Positions 25,101 to 39,700 of a stretch of DNA of 64,000 nt are shown in pieces. This DNA comes from Gordionus sp. m RMFG-2023 (Eukaryota > Nematomorpha > Gordioida > Chordodea > Parachordodidae), in assembly GCF_954871325.1 (NCBI RefSeq), contig NC_088779.1, positions 28,568,869-28,632,868 of the forward strand, read 5' to 3'. The position numbers were made by a program, and so were the translations under genes. Numbering within the stretch: position 1 is the first letter of the stretch; every line of letters starts with the position of its first letter. Below the pieces are notes generated by a model. It worked only from the letters and a program-made list of their open reading frames with translations, searched no databases and was not told the origin of the DNA.

Positions 25101-28100
25101 GGGAGGGGGCAGGGAAATTTATTAAAATTTACAATCTTTGGCGTTGGCGTCGTTCCTATGGATATCGTAATGACCCTCGAGCCTTTTACATATATAGTTG
25201 GCATTCAAAATGGCGATTTGGGAGGCCAATTTGATCCCTTGGGGTCCCATCAGCTTGATGTACATCCAGGAGATCAACAACAAGATTGCAGATCCATATT
25301 GGGAAGCTGAAATGGCGCCAAATGATTTATCCGAAAGATTTTCGCGCTCCTGCAAGGTGGACCGAATGTTTAGGTTTGGAAGATACGGTGCTAATTTGGA
25401 TTTCCTTTTGATATAATATTAAATTTTATTTTTATTTTTAAAAATAATCGAGTTTCCGGCGGAAACAATATTTTAAAAAAAGGTTCAGTTTCCGGCGGAA
25501 ACAATATTTTTTTAAAAAATGTTTCAGTTTCCGGCGGAAACAATATTTTTTTAAAAAATGTTTCAGTTTCCGGCGGAAACAATATTTTTTTTTAAAAATG
25601 GTTCATTTTCCTAGTGAAACGATATTTTTGAAATAAATAAATTAGACGCGGTTTGAATTAAAAGACCACATAGATGGGTTTGGAAGGGGGGGGTGTTAAT
25701 AAAACCCAAATTGCGGTTAAAGAGATGAGAATAATAAAATACAATCAAATTTATAAGAAAAAAAAATTAACACTGCTATAGGTCCCATGCCGGGACCGCC
25801 ACCACCGTGGGGAATGCAAAACGTTTTATGGAGATTCAAATGACAAACATCCGCCCCAAAATCGCCAGGTCTACAAAGTCCTATCTGATTTAAATGTTTT
25901 TAATTATATTTATTTTTAAACGAATCATCTTATTTAAATGTTTAATAGCATCGAATTAACAAAGTGATATAATAGTGTTGTTAAATGGCTCGATTTGAGC
26001 CGATTTTTAGGCCATACTCAATATTTTTGCCAGAAAAATGTCGTCTAAGCCTCGAGCTTTCGCTACTAGATGTTCAAGCCTTTTATGCCATGGTTGGGCA
26101 AAAATTTTCAGGGTCGCATAATATTTATATTTCGGATAAAAATATTGAGTTAGCCCTCTCCCAAAATCCTACCTTCAGCCTCATAGTGGCGGGGGAGTAG
26201 CAACGTCTTTTGGCGGCTAATCGAGGTCTAAAAGGTTCCCTGTGGTCTGAGTTTAGAATAAGATCCTCGTTTCCTCGGCGGAGCGTAAAAACCACCTAAA
26301 GGGGGGTTAAATGTCAGGAAGGGCATCCGATTGTAAAAACATTGCTACAATAACAACGCTTCGGATATAAATAACACTCATTTACATCAAGCCTTCTAGT
26401 AGAACGTTTGTTTAGTATAAGAAAGAACTTATTTTTGGAGAAAAACAAGCAAGCCATAAAAATTACTAACTCAATATTTTAGCCTGAAAAAAAATGTCGA
26501 GATTTCGCTAATAGATGTCTAAACCTTTTTATGCCATCGTTAGGAAAAAATTTGCGGGGCCGCATGATATTTTATTTTCGGATAAAATATTGAGTTAGCC
26601 GTTTTTTAAAAGCCGGATCAAATCGAGCCGATTAACAAACGCTACGGATATAAATAAACAAACACTTTGATAATATATTTTGATATTATAAAACATATGA
26701 TTTAATTACCTGGGCATTCATGTTAGCACCGTCCATATAAACTAAGCCTCCACTTTCGTGTATCTTGTCGCAAATTTTTCTCAAAATTTTTATTTTTTTT
26801 GGGGGGGGGGGATGAAAAAAAATAAAATAATTTATTATTGCTTCTTTAGCGGGGTAGGGTGGGATGGGGGGTAGGTGGAGATAATTTGAATATATTTTTA
26901 ATATAAAAACTTAATATGTTTTTTTTTTATTCTAAACCGTTTAATTTTCGTTAGCCTTACCCTTGAATTTACGAGTTAGCACGAATTAATATGTGCTGTA
27001 TTTTTTTTGTGTATTTTAATGTACTTCGTCGCAAACTCGCGCTAACTGTGAATGAGGGGGTTAATCTATTTTTGATAATCTGTCCTTAGGTCGCGATGGG
27101 TGCCGGTCTTTTTTACCCCGTTCATTGATTAAAAAATTTTTAAAAAAAAACCTTTTTGCTAATGGTTTATTATTTTTAAAAAAACATGTTTAGCCTCACC
27201 CGCCGAATGTTTAAACATTTTTTGATTGATTGATTTGGTAGTTTATTAATTTATTTTATTTTTTATTATACCAATACTTTTTAAACTTATTAAAAAAAAT
27301 ATGCAATATTATGTTTTTTCCAGAATTGTTCGTAGGACAGTTCCTATAAAAATGGATTGGGAATAACGAAATTTTTTTTAAAAAAATATACCTAATATTT
27401 GGATCAAAGCAGCCGTGAGTTGAGGGGTACGTTATCATGAGGCAGGCCAATTCTTTGCCATTTTCTTGAATCTTAAAAAAAAATGTTATAATTACCAAAT
27501 TTACAAATAATCGTCCATTTTATTTTTGCGAAGTGTCTCGAAAAAAAATTCTCCGAAAGATTTTCCCCGCATGCTCTCAAAATTTTGAGCAGAAAAATCT
27601 TCAGAAGATCATGTTTTTAATGCACTGTCCAAAATATTAAAAGAATATATAAATTCACAAACTTTAAAAAACTTTAATTAAAATAAAATAAATAAGCTAT
27701 TTTAATCGATATAAATGTAAACATGTCCTTTTTTAAAAAAAGAAATAAATATACGATTTTCATTAAAATATAAAATTTGCAAAAGTTTACAGGGTTTGGA
27801 CATAGCCTTATAGTACGCACAAATTGAGCGTTTCAAACGCCGCTTTGCAAGCGCAAATAACGCATTTCAAATGTCCACCAATTGGTAAAAATTATGAGTT
27901 AGGCGTTAGCAAACTATTTAAAAAAACGCAAATAGGTTTTGTTTTCTCGTTACTTTTTCTTATTATTTCGCTTTGTAATATTATATAAATACCTTACTTA
28001 TAATCCTAAAAAAAGGAATATTTAGAAAATTTGAAGAAATAAGAAGGCAGACGATAATATAATTTTGAAAGACAAATCCTTTTTTTTTGTAGAAACTTGT

Positions 28101-30719
28101 TTAAAATTTAAAAATCGACGGATATTAATAAAAAAGACAACCTCAGATTAAAGAAATAAGAACGCAGGCGATAATATAATTTTGAAAGACAAATCCTTTT
28201 TTTTTGAAGAAACTTGTTTAAAATTTTTAAAATGACGGATATTAATAAAATGACAACCTCAACGTTTATTTTTATTAAAAAATTACGGCAACACGTAAAC
28301 GCTAAATTTGTGCGAACTATTAAAGAAGCATCAAGATTTTTAACAATCATGAAAGATTTTTTATGCATAAAAATTATAAAAGATTTCGATCCTCCATTGT
28401 TAAAACTTTGGAGATTAAAAATCTTTGAAATTTCTTTCGAAGAACCTTTAACATTTTTTTTAGGCTCGTGATCGGTTTGGCCAAAAAGGTTTCAACTTGG
28501 AAAGGAATAAATTATGCGACACGTTATCCGAGACCTGGGGGTTTGGGTCAGAGCCCTCTTAATTCCTGGAATTTAATTATAAATGGATAACCGAAATACG
28601 TAAATATTTTGACCAATAGGAACTTCCCCCCTTCCACGAAACGTCAATGACGCAATCCTGGGCTCGGGATGAATGATCCATTAGAATAATATATGTATAT
28701 TTCAGAACAAAATATACCAAAAATCAGGGTCAATTTAAATAAAACCAGTTGAAAATCATATAATAAAAGAAAACATAAGATTTGTGTTCTCGTATATTTT
28801 TTAATTTCTCATTTCAGATTAATTTTATAAATTTTTTCAGCCCAAATTGGCTTAAAAAAACAAGGTATCGGGGAGTTGGCCAAAACATATTTTAAACTTA
28901 GACCCGGATTTTCCTAACATATGGATATTTAAAAATTTAAAATATTAATTGATTGATTGCTCTTCAATCCCAAAAGAATACTTTTCAAAATTAGAGAAAT
29001 TTAAACGGAAGAAAAGAGAGACCAGAAAAAATTGAAGATTACATAACCTTATTTTAAGGTTGTGTCCTAAATAAATTCGTATACTTTCGAAACTTCAAAA
29101 CGATTAAAAAAAAGAAGAATTCTTTTTTAATTATAAAAATAATAACATTATATTAAACATAATTTTAGGAATTTTATTTATAAATTATCAAGTTTTTCAA
29201 ATATATGATTTTAAAAAATTTTAAAAGTTTTTTTCTTTTATCGCGAATTTTCAAACCAGATTCAGGAGACAACCTTAATAAAAAAAAATATATTATATAT
29301 AATAAACCGTCAAATAAGTTAACACTAATTTTTCAAAAAGAAGAGTTAGTCTTCTTTGAATGAAACCGACCGGACCAAATACCCATTTTTAAGAACCGGA
29401 ATGAATACCGATTTTTAAAAACCAAATCGAATTTAAAGGTCGGGCCGATAATCTTCCCATAAATATGTGCGTGTGGGTAGTTAAAAAGGGGAAGAATTTA
29501 CTCACGCATTGTTCGAAATGTTCGTAGATGATGTAACCGTTTTTGTCGGTGTTCACAGGAACGATTCTCATTCCGGCTAAGGACGCGCTGGAAAAATTGG
29601 TGCCGTGAGACGAGTTAGGAATGAGACAAATCTAAAATGTCAGCCCAAACAAAATCAAAAAACAAAATGGTTGTGTAAAATCATATGTTAAATTTTTGTT
29701 ATTAAAGTTCCAGAATCGTAAACAAAAATCTAACTTGGAATCCATTTTGTTATTAAAATATATCCTGTAACTGGAAACAAGTTCTAACAAGAAGGATTTG
29801 CTAATTTTTAGTATATTGGGTGCGCCATTTATTTATAGATGGTTTAATTAATTTGTTTAAGTTTTATTAAAATCGCTTATCGAAAGAGTACCGCTTCGTT
29901 GATTCTTTTTGGTAAAAAAAAACACTCTCGCGTAAAACGTTTTCCGTACACGCTAGGGAAATGAAAAAATGGGCGACTCACCGCGCGTTATTTTAAAATT
30001 GTTTTTTTTATTTAAAGGAAACATCATAAAAGTGGTTATTTTATAGTTAAAAACTTATAAATTAAAAAAAAATAAAGCTAACATTTCTATCAGCGTCGTT
30101 TCCGCCTGCTTCGTTTTTGAGGTAAGCGAGTATGGTACATAATCCAGAATATTCGCCTTGCGCTCCGCTTTTGATATATATACATTTTTTTCATTTATTA
30201 TTGTATTCGTTTCATTCATTTAATTATTTTCTTTCTTTTCTTTTCTTTCCTCCTTTCTTTCTTTCTTCCATAATTCGAGTTTTTTTTTTACCTATTAGAT
30301 TGGAAGGAAACCGCATCCATCCCGGTTATTTCGCATAAATCGAATTCTAGTTCTTTTATAATCTTGTCATAACCTATCGTCTGCTCCCTAGGGGCGTATG
30401 GGTGAATGTCCGCAAAATTGGGCCAAGATAAAGGCTTTTCATATTAAATGTATATTTTAAATTAAAATCAAATTTTTTTTAATAATGTAAAATTGATAAA
30501 AGTTATAAATTTTAAATTTAATAAACATATATAAAATATCTAGTCACGTGATAAAAATCCTTAAAAAAATATATAAGTTACGCGATTGTTACCATTAATT
30601 CTGTGGTGGCGTTCAGTTTCATGGTACAGGATCCCTAAAAAAAATTACATTTTTTGAATATTTAATTTTTAATTACATTTATTTATTTCCCTCTTTCTTT
30701 CTTTCTTTCTTTATTTCCC

Positions 30720-30755
<36 letters not shown>

Positions 30756-33700
30756 TATTTTAGTGTTGTTAAATGACTAGAATTATCCGATTTTTAAAAT
30801 AAGGATTGATTTTATACAAAACTAATATTATGCAGATCTCAAGATTTCGTTAACAGATATCCGAAGCTTTCTGCTCATCTGTGAGCAAAATCTCCAGGCT
30901 TGCGTTGATATTATTGGCTAAAATGTTGGATTCACGAGCCGTTTAAGCAACACTAACTTTTTCTTTCTTCCCTTCTTTCATTACTTTCTTATATTTAAAA
31001 AGGCCTAAATTTGCCCACTTCCAATATGTCTTAGCTAAGCTTTTTTAGCCTATAAAATTGACTTGAATTTTCTAAGTTGAGACTGAGCTTAAAAGACTGA
31101 GTCTATTTATCTAGGCTAAAATTTTGGACTCTTTTTAAGAAATTACTTTTTTTTCACTTAATTTTTATAGTTAAAAAGGCCTCAATTTGACCAATATGTC
31201 TTAGCTAAGCTTCTTTAGCCTGTAGAATTGACTTAAGATTTCTAAGTTGAGACTGAGCTTAAAAGACTGAGTCATTTAGGCTAAAATGTTGGATTCATCC
31301 TTTTTTTAAATCGAGCCGTTTAATAACACTACTTTTTTTAAATTAATTTTTATAGTTAAAAAAGCCTAAATTTGTCCACTTCCAATATGTCTTAGCTAAG
31401 CTTTTTAGCCTATAGAATTGACTTAAATTTTCTAAGTTGAGATTGAGGATTGAGATTAAAGATTGAGTCAATTTATCTAATTTACCAAAGGAATCATGGA
31501 ATTCGTGAGCGATAAGTCCTTGTTTTCGAGCCTTTTTAAATATCTCACAAATTCGGTTTCGGAATGATAGCTTGTCATAAAATAAAATAAAATAGTTTAA
31601 AATTTTTTTAAAAAAAAGAGGTGGAAAAACTTTTCAAATTAAATTGTTGTAATTAAATAAGTGTGGCGCTGTAAAGTATAAAAGTAACGTCAAAGAAAGT
31701 AAACGAGATTAGTAACGGCGTTAATTTTAAGAGTTACTTATTTAAAATATAAATTGTGATTCATATATATATATATAAATATTTATTTTTAAATTTAACA
31801 ATGTCTTTTGAGTTCAAAACCAAAAATAATATTTTATTCAAAACTAACATTTTATGGGGGTTGGCATTAATTAATTATTGCGAAGAAACAATAGGAATTA
31901 CTCAAAATCAGCTGATTATAACGCATTTTTTAAAAAAAATAAAATTGAGTACGAGTTATTGCTTAAAACAAATAAGAAATTACGCAAAATCAGCTGATTG
32001 TAACGCTTTAAGTAAAAATTGTTCTTTCTTTTTTATTTGTGTAAAAAAAATGGATAAGATATCTTTGATTATAAAATATTATGCAAATTAAATTGTAGAT
32101 AAAAAAAATTAAATAAGTTTCAACATTATTATTATTTAAATAATTTATGTGATTTTAACCTCGCTATAAATATATAGATACAGAGGTAACCATTTGCACG
32201 ACCGGGCCCGGGTTTTATATTTTCGGGTACGGCCCGGGTTTTATATTTTCGGGTACGGCCCGGATTTTACCCGGGTCGGGCGTATGGCTGGGCCTAGAGG
32301 TCTCTTATATATATATATACCGATAAATTCATAGATTATTCATATTTTAAAAGTCGATTTACTTATGATTTATGAGTTCAAATAAATACAAATGGACATT
32401 TTAGAAATCATAGTAAATTATGTTGGGAGAGGGGGGGGGGGGGTCAAGTTGAGCTAAGTTAGGAAATTATATTGTTACTCGTTAAAGACGGACTGGGCAA
32501 GGAAAGGTGTTGATCTGGGGTACAATAGACTATTTTGTGTTTCCAAGTCCGTTCCAATTTTATCCAACTTTTTATTTATATATTTTTTTTTGTAAATTTA
32601 GATTAAATTATAATAATAGAAATGTAGGCCCGAATTACCCCGGCTCTTTCAAAGCTTGCCGAATAGGGGCAGAACGAATTAAAGTTCCGCCCTAGATTCA
32701 AACCATATGATGTTTGAGTTTTTTAAAAAAAAGGAACGACAGTTATATTTAATTTAGATCAATAGCCACGTTTTGAAAATTGTAAAATTAAACGTCTAAA
32801 ATGGCGACCTAACAAAAGAAGGCACGAAAATCTGGGGCTGAGGATTATTCGATTTCGCTCAGCCTTACGCCCGGAAGACGCTGATGGCAGTGTAATTTGC
32901 GAAAATAAAATATCGAAAACAAAATGGCTAACCCTAAAGATTTATTCGTCAAAATTCTGGCTAAATCCTCATTCATTTATAAGGATAAAAAAAAATGCTT
33001 GTAATTTTAACTTTTTATTATACTTTTCTTATTTCCTATAAGTATTAAAAAAGAAAAAGAAAAATAATAATATTTCAAATGAAGTAAAACTGGAATCGGC
33101 TTTTCGTCGAAAATTTTTAAAATATCCCGAACATCATCCGTTCCCGCTGTTTCGTCCAACGATATACCGACCTTTTCAATATAATTAATGTAATATAACA
33201 GATTATTAGAGTTTAATTTGAGTTCCAACAATTTTAATAAAAAGCGATTAAGCATTTTTTTCTAAGGCTATCATCATGTCAAGTCGATCGTGACTCTCAG
33301 TGATCCCTGAAACTCTGTATAATCTAGTATACACACTTAGACAGAACAAAAAAAAATATATATGCAAAAACGTTTCTAAATTTTACAGAATTATCGGCGA
33401 AATATCTGAGATTGATTTTAGCGTGAGCTGCTCTGGCCTTCACTAAATCCATTCCGATCTTGGGATAAATTTTGAGGGTATCGAAATACTTAGAATGCTT
33501 GACAGTGTGGCCAGCGCTGATAAGACCTTCAAAGTGGAAATCATTAATAATTCCACTAATGTATATTATATATATATATCATAAAACAGATTTCCATAGA
33601 ATTATCACCAAATTTAGTGAAGACCAACTGGCTGCGTTGTTAAACGGTTGAAGCCCGAATAGATTGTTTTCATTCAAAAGCGAGGTTCCAATATGGCCGT

Positions 33701-36700
33701 ACACCCCCCCCCCAAACTCAAGTGGTGCTTAGAGCACCACGTGTTTTTTTTAAAAAAAAGAAGAAAATCGATCCACCATTGTGTTGAAACATAAAATATC
33801 AAGGCATTTATTTTCCAACTCTTACAGTGTCTCAGAATATCCGCGTTTTGATGAACCGTGGCCGATATGCCCCTCAGATCATCAGGTCCATGGTATATGG
33901 CGTAAAGGGCTGTCATGTTGGCTAACAAAGCCTTCAATTCGTATGTAAAAGAAAGAAAATAAGAATAAATTTGATTCATACAATAACATAAATATGTATA
34001 ACAAGTCGAATGAAAACCTTATATATATATCATGTTGTTAAACGCTACTTTTAAAAGTAGTGCGCTATCGTTACCGCTACTGCTATCGTTTTCAAATGAG
34101 TAGCGCGCTGATTTTTTTTAAAAATATTTTTTACGTAACTTTATTTCCACAAATAAAATATTGGTATAAAAACATGACTATAATTTGTTACATATATATG
34201 GTGAATTCCATATCAAATCAAGCAAGGTTTCAACCCGACCCCTTCAATTTTTCTTAAATTTTGTATACTGGTAGTATATACTATAACTAAGAAAAAATGA
34301 AATTTTACCTTCCATCACTGTTTACCCGCTAAGATATGGCCGTTTAAAGCGCGGAAAAAGGGTACATTTTTGACATAACGCACTTCATTTATTTTCAAAT
34401 ATCTCGAGAAATAATTAAGTTAGAAAAATAATTTAAATTTTATTTTGTAGCTTAATAAAAGTTCTTTCAAATGACATGAAAATAAATATAATAGACATTT
34501 GATTAATATTGGAAATCGAATGTGTAAAACCATCACACTGCTTTATATTTGTACAAAATCCTAGACTGGGATGAACATGGGTTTAGGAGTTATCACTCTT
34601 TATATTGCTAAAATTGAACAAATTTAACATTAATATCATCATATTTTAATTTAATGAATAGTTAGGAAATAATGTTAATTTAAAAATTATGTCTAAATGA
34701 CAGGCCCTTACTTTTTTTTTTTATCTTTATCAAAATTTTTGAGAAGTGGCTGGAATAATGAGCTTTGTTTAACACTTTAGTTAAATTTTGTCTAGAAGTT
34801 ACTTGACAAAATAATTCTAAACATATTTATAACTTTATTTGCCTCAAATTGCATTACATATAATACAATCAAAAATTTATAATTAAAATATATCATATAT
34901 TAAAATCATCCAAGGAATTTTAATAACTTATGACTTTTGCTTTCGTCTAGGGGAATAAAAGCTTGGAACTTTGTGTTCCAGAAATTCTCTTTGCTCTCAA
35001 AAATCTGTTTTTAGACTTTCTATGTCCATATATTCATTATTACTCAGAAATATATAATTTATCCCATAGATATTATTTCTTGCATAGTTAAATAAATCTA
35101 TTGTTGTCAATAAGTGATGTTCATATGGACGTTGCAAGCTTGCTCGAGCTGCTAACTGTTTAGTAACGGCCCCTAAAATGTCGCATGGACTTTTATTTTG
35201 TGCGGTTTCAAAAAATGTTCATCCCAGTCTAGGATTTTGTACAAATATAAAGCAGTGTGATATCTATCTACTTTCTGGTTTTACACATCCGGTTTTCGAT
35301 AAATCAAATGTCTATCATATTTATTTTTATGTCATTTTAAAGAACTTTTATTAAGCTACAAAATAAAATTTAAATTATTATTCTAACATAATTATTTCTC
35401 GAGATATTTGAAAATAAATGAGGTGCAATTTGTCAAAAATGTACCATTTTTCCGCGCTTTAAACGGCCATATCTTAGCGGGTAAACAGTGTTGGAAGGTA
35501 AAATTTCATTTTTTCTTAGTTATAGTATAAACTACCAGTATACAAAATTTAAGAAAAATTGAAGTGGTTCGGGTTGAAAATCGACTTTTTTTTGTTGATT
35601 TCATATGGAATTCACCATATATATAATTTATTTATTATTGCACTTTAATAATAATAACATTTCGGTACTGTCACCCCCAACCCAAGTCTAGAACGACGAT
35701 CAGAAAGTATAAGCTTTGCCATACTAAATAATCGTTCAGCACTAGCACTTGAGGGCAACGCAGTATTAAATTTAACAAACACACTTTTTATATGAAAAAA
35801 ATCATCAAAAATATGTAAATGAGTATTTTTAGATTTAAAAAAAGCATCTAGAGGTTCAATAAATAATATTATTATTATTATTTATTTCAAAAAAATCGTC
35901 TATGGAAGGCCGCGGTTTCGATCTTGCTATAGTATTAGTATCGTGGTTAGGCATGACATTTTTTAACGTTACCATCAGCCTATCAAGTTGCCCTTTAGAT
36001 TCAGTCAAATTAATGTATGGCCAATTTAACTGGAAACTAGGATGAACGATAGCAGCTATTACATTATCATCCTCATACAGATCTGGAAATCTAATTTATA
36101 TAAAGTGATTGTATTTATTATAAAAAAAGAAGAATACCTTTTTAATTTTCAAAATTTAAATTTATCTGAGATTTAGATTCATTCATAAAAAAATATTAAA
36201 ATAGCATTAAATTATGGTAAATAAAGATTTTAAAAATATAATTATTATACACAAGGTAATTAATATATTAATATTGAATTTTGTATTAATACTATATATT
36301 AATATTATAGAAAGGATAATCTATATTTTTCTCATTTTCCAAAGAAATTTCGCTATCTTCAACAATCTCACACATTTTTAATAACTAGATTTATAATGCT
36401 AACTAGATTTATAATATATATTTTTAAACATAAATTTAAATTTCAAAATTAAATAAAAGGATTATAGTTCTAGATTTAATAAAAAATATATTTTAATAAT
36501 TTTTAGATGTATTTATTATGTAAAATTGGCTACTTCGCTACTTTCTAAATTAGTAGCGAGCTACAGCTATCGCTATTTTCTAAAAAAAAGTAGTCCGCTA
36601 AAGCTACCGCTACTGAAAAAAGCGCGCTATTTTAACAACACTGATATATATATACATATTTAACCCTTTTCTTAAGATTAAACATTTTATTTGGTTATAT

Positions 36701-39700
36701 TTTGCAGGAGGATTGTTTAGCACTGCGTACTTATCTCAAACATGCTCACTCCCCGTTACTTTAGTCTTTCTTTCTTTATTCATAAATTTATTTTATATTT
36801 TTTTATAAAAAAAAGAAAAACTTGAGCAGTGCAGATATTACTGGTGGCCTTTTCCCTTTTAATGTGCTGTTCCCTGGTCTGTAGCATTAGTCTAAAAGCT
36901 CGATTTCCAGAAGAGTCTCTAAAAAAAATCGTAAATAAAAGGAAATGCTAATTTTGATATCTTATATCCAAAACGTTTATATGAGTATTTAATAATCAAG
37001 TGTTTCTAATCTGATTTTCAAAATCCCAACATTCCCTTTCAAAAGAGAAATGGTGAAATTTAACTTTGTCAATCCTACTATCCTTCCCGGCATGAGCCTC
37101 AGGTATGCTGATTTGGCGGCAAAAAACGCAGCATGAGGGCCCCCGAATGCCATGAAGGTTCCCAGTCTTTGGCAAGAACCGAAAGTGATATCGCAGTCAA
37201 AATGGGAAGGTGGAGCCAAGGAACAGAGTGATAAAAGATCGGTGGCAACAGAAACTACACACTTTTTTGTATATATATATAGAATGATTTTAATTATAAA
37301 CATAGTATATGTATGGATGTAATAAACATTACTTTAAAAAGAAATAACGCGTTACAAGTTGGTTGATTTGTCAAAAAAAGTAACGCGACAAGTTATTCCG
37401 CGATTTACTAAAAAGTATCGCGTTACCTGCCCTAACTTGGTCTCCCAAATAACGTAGTCGTGAGTGGTGTTACTTTCTACAACGGTAATTTTACAGTTAC
37501 TAAAATTCACCCAAATTATGGTATAATATTATCTTTTAAAAAGGAACTCAAGTCATCATAAAAAATTTATATTTTTAAAATTATGCGTCCTTATTTTGCC
37601 ATTCCTTTTTCAAATTCCTCAGAGATTTAAGAAAAAATTTTCTTACGATAAACGGAAGTAAAAAAAAATATTTTCGCGAGGAACGGAAGTAAAAATAAAA
37701 AAACCCCATTTTTATGAGCGATTTCGGATAGTTCGGCCATGTTAGGAATGATTTCTCCCTCCGTGTTAGGGTATTGAAACATGATTCCGCTGACGGTTTC
37801 GTTCAAGCGCTTGGCGAGGTCCATGTTGTTTTCCACTTCCAATATTTCGATGTCTAAAAATCTTTAAGTTTTTATTGTTTAAAAAACTGATTATTAAATA
37901 TATAATTTTACACATTTCCTTTATTTTTTTCTGGTATTTAATTTCATACTGGTGGAAATGTTAACAAAAACTTTATAATTAGTTATATCCAAACAATAAC
38001 AACAAAAATTTAGAAGGGATCATTATCGTCAAATAAAACCGGTCTATGTTTTGGATCGGTTTTAGACGCTGTTCTATTCTAGCGATTCGCTGCGTTTTTA
38101 AATTTTTTAGAGCGGTTCTAACGTATCCTTATAATAATTTAACCTTAAGCTACGTTTGCAAAAAGTTCTAAAACTTTTGAAGTTTTAAAATTTTAATGAA
38201 TTCGTGTGTGTTAAGTTTTAAAAATTTTCTAAAATTATATTTCTAGACATGTTTTTTATTTTTATATTTTTTTAAAAAGAAGATTATTTATTCTCTTTCG
38301 ATAAGATTTCAGAAGTTTGCCAATCTAATTTTTCGATATTTTGGGGACACAGCCTTACAACAAGTCTATATCGACATTCCATTTCTCTGGTCTCCGAACC
38401 CTGAACCCAACCCCATCAGGGTTCAGAGATTTTCACCGAACCCAAACCCAATCATTTTGAGAGAGGGTTCATAGCCACTGAAAACGATTGGTTCAAAAAC
38501 ATGATTAGTCATAAGTTTGATCTCTTGGAAATATCAACACTGGGATTTGAATTTTAATAAATATTTTTTGTCGAAATAGTAAGAGATGAACGTGAAGTCC
38601 CAAATTTAAGGATTTGCCTAAAGCGCCAAGGTGGCTGAAAGTTCAAGATAGATTATTCTAAATTATATTTCAACATATATTTTATTTGTTGACATGGATT
38701 AAATTGGTAGCTAAAAAAAATTGATTTATATCAAAAGAAAAGTAAGATGTGCGCTTAGCAAAGTAAAATAAGATAAAATAAACAGACAATTCGGCATTGA
38801 TGATTAAGATCAAAGGTCCACGTGTCTCCATTATCTCAAAAAAAATATTTATTTTTTCTTTTTCGAAATATATAGTTGTGATTTAAAGATGATAAATTTT
38901 GCTATTTAAATGAAGACCTTGAATTATTTGTTAACCAATTATATTTTATTTTTATAAAAAAAAAAATCATAAAATCAACCTTCAACTATTTCTAACTTAA
39001 AAAAAAAATTAGAATACAAATATTTGTTTTCTCATTTTATATTAAAAAATTGAGTAATTTAATAAATTAATTAAACTATGATTTTTTATTACTTGGCCCG
39101 CGTTTTAACGACTGCCAGAGTTTGGGGATGACATTTTGCGTAAATGACATATTTTTTCCTTTTATTTATTCTTTAAATAAAGGAAAGGTATAAGAAATTT
39201 ATATATTATAAATTGATAAAAAAATAATATCATGAAATGAATTTATTATAAATAACAGGTTTAAAAATTATAACAAAACCTAAATTTTATCAATGAAATA
39301 TAAAAATCAATTTCATGGATAATAATTTGTAATTTTTTAAAAAAAATTACAATTGTATAATAAATACCTATATGACATTGTTAGGGCTTCAGCCCCAGCT
39401 GATGCTTCATCTAAAAGGGAGGCATTAGCGATTGGCAAACCAGTCAGTTCACTGATCAAGGTTTGAAAATTAAACAGGCATTCCAATCTTCCTTGTGATA
39501 TTTCAGATTGGTATGGAGTATAAGATGTGTACCTAATATTTATGATTTTTTTAAAAAAACTAAAATTTAAATCACACCACAATATAATATAAATAAAAGC
39601 ATCTTATTAAGTTTAGCATTAAACAATAAAATAAAATAACAAATGTAATGTTGTTAAACAGCTCAATTTGAGTCAATTTTATAAATAGCTAACTCAGTAT

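Larger units (their letters stand above)
34031..36643 (-). mobile_element. hAT transposon, decayed, with a nested foldback element
   Basis: The left end is CATGTTGTTAAACGCTACTT and the right end, on the other strand, CAGTGTTGTTAAAATAGCGC. Both are followed by subterminal GCGCTA/AGTAGCG repeats. Flanking 8-mers are ATATATAT on both sides, consistent with a hAT target duplication but of low information. A hAT transposase C-terminus lies inside, and a 1.4-kb long-TIR element interrupts it. The whole lies in the GLDC intron between exons 8 and 9. Confidence 0.75.

Noticed and set aside
25391..25582. Open frame with repeated [11 protein letters not shown] units
   Set aside because: Produced by the TTTCCGGCGGAAA tandem repeat in a GLDC intron; no start context or homology.
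28108..28471. Open frames of about 85 codons on both strands
   Set aside because: They overlap a tandem duplication and AT-rich intron sequence and have no homology or splice context.
30677..30760. CTTT array considered as a CRISPR-like repeat
   Set aside because: Simple microsatellite without spacers; eukaryotic context.
32797..32960. Less AT-rich stretch between GLDC exons 11 and 12 considered as an additional exon
   Set aside because: No frame continues GLDC, and exons 11 and 12 already join in phase.
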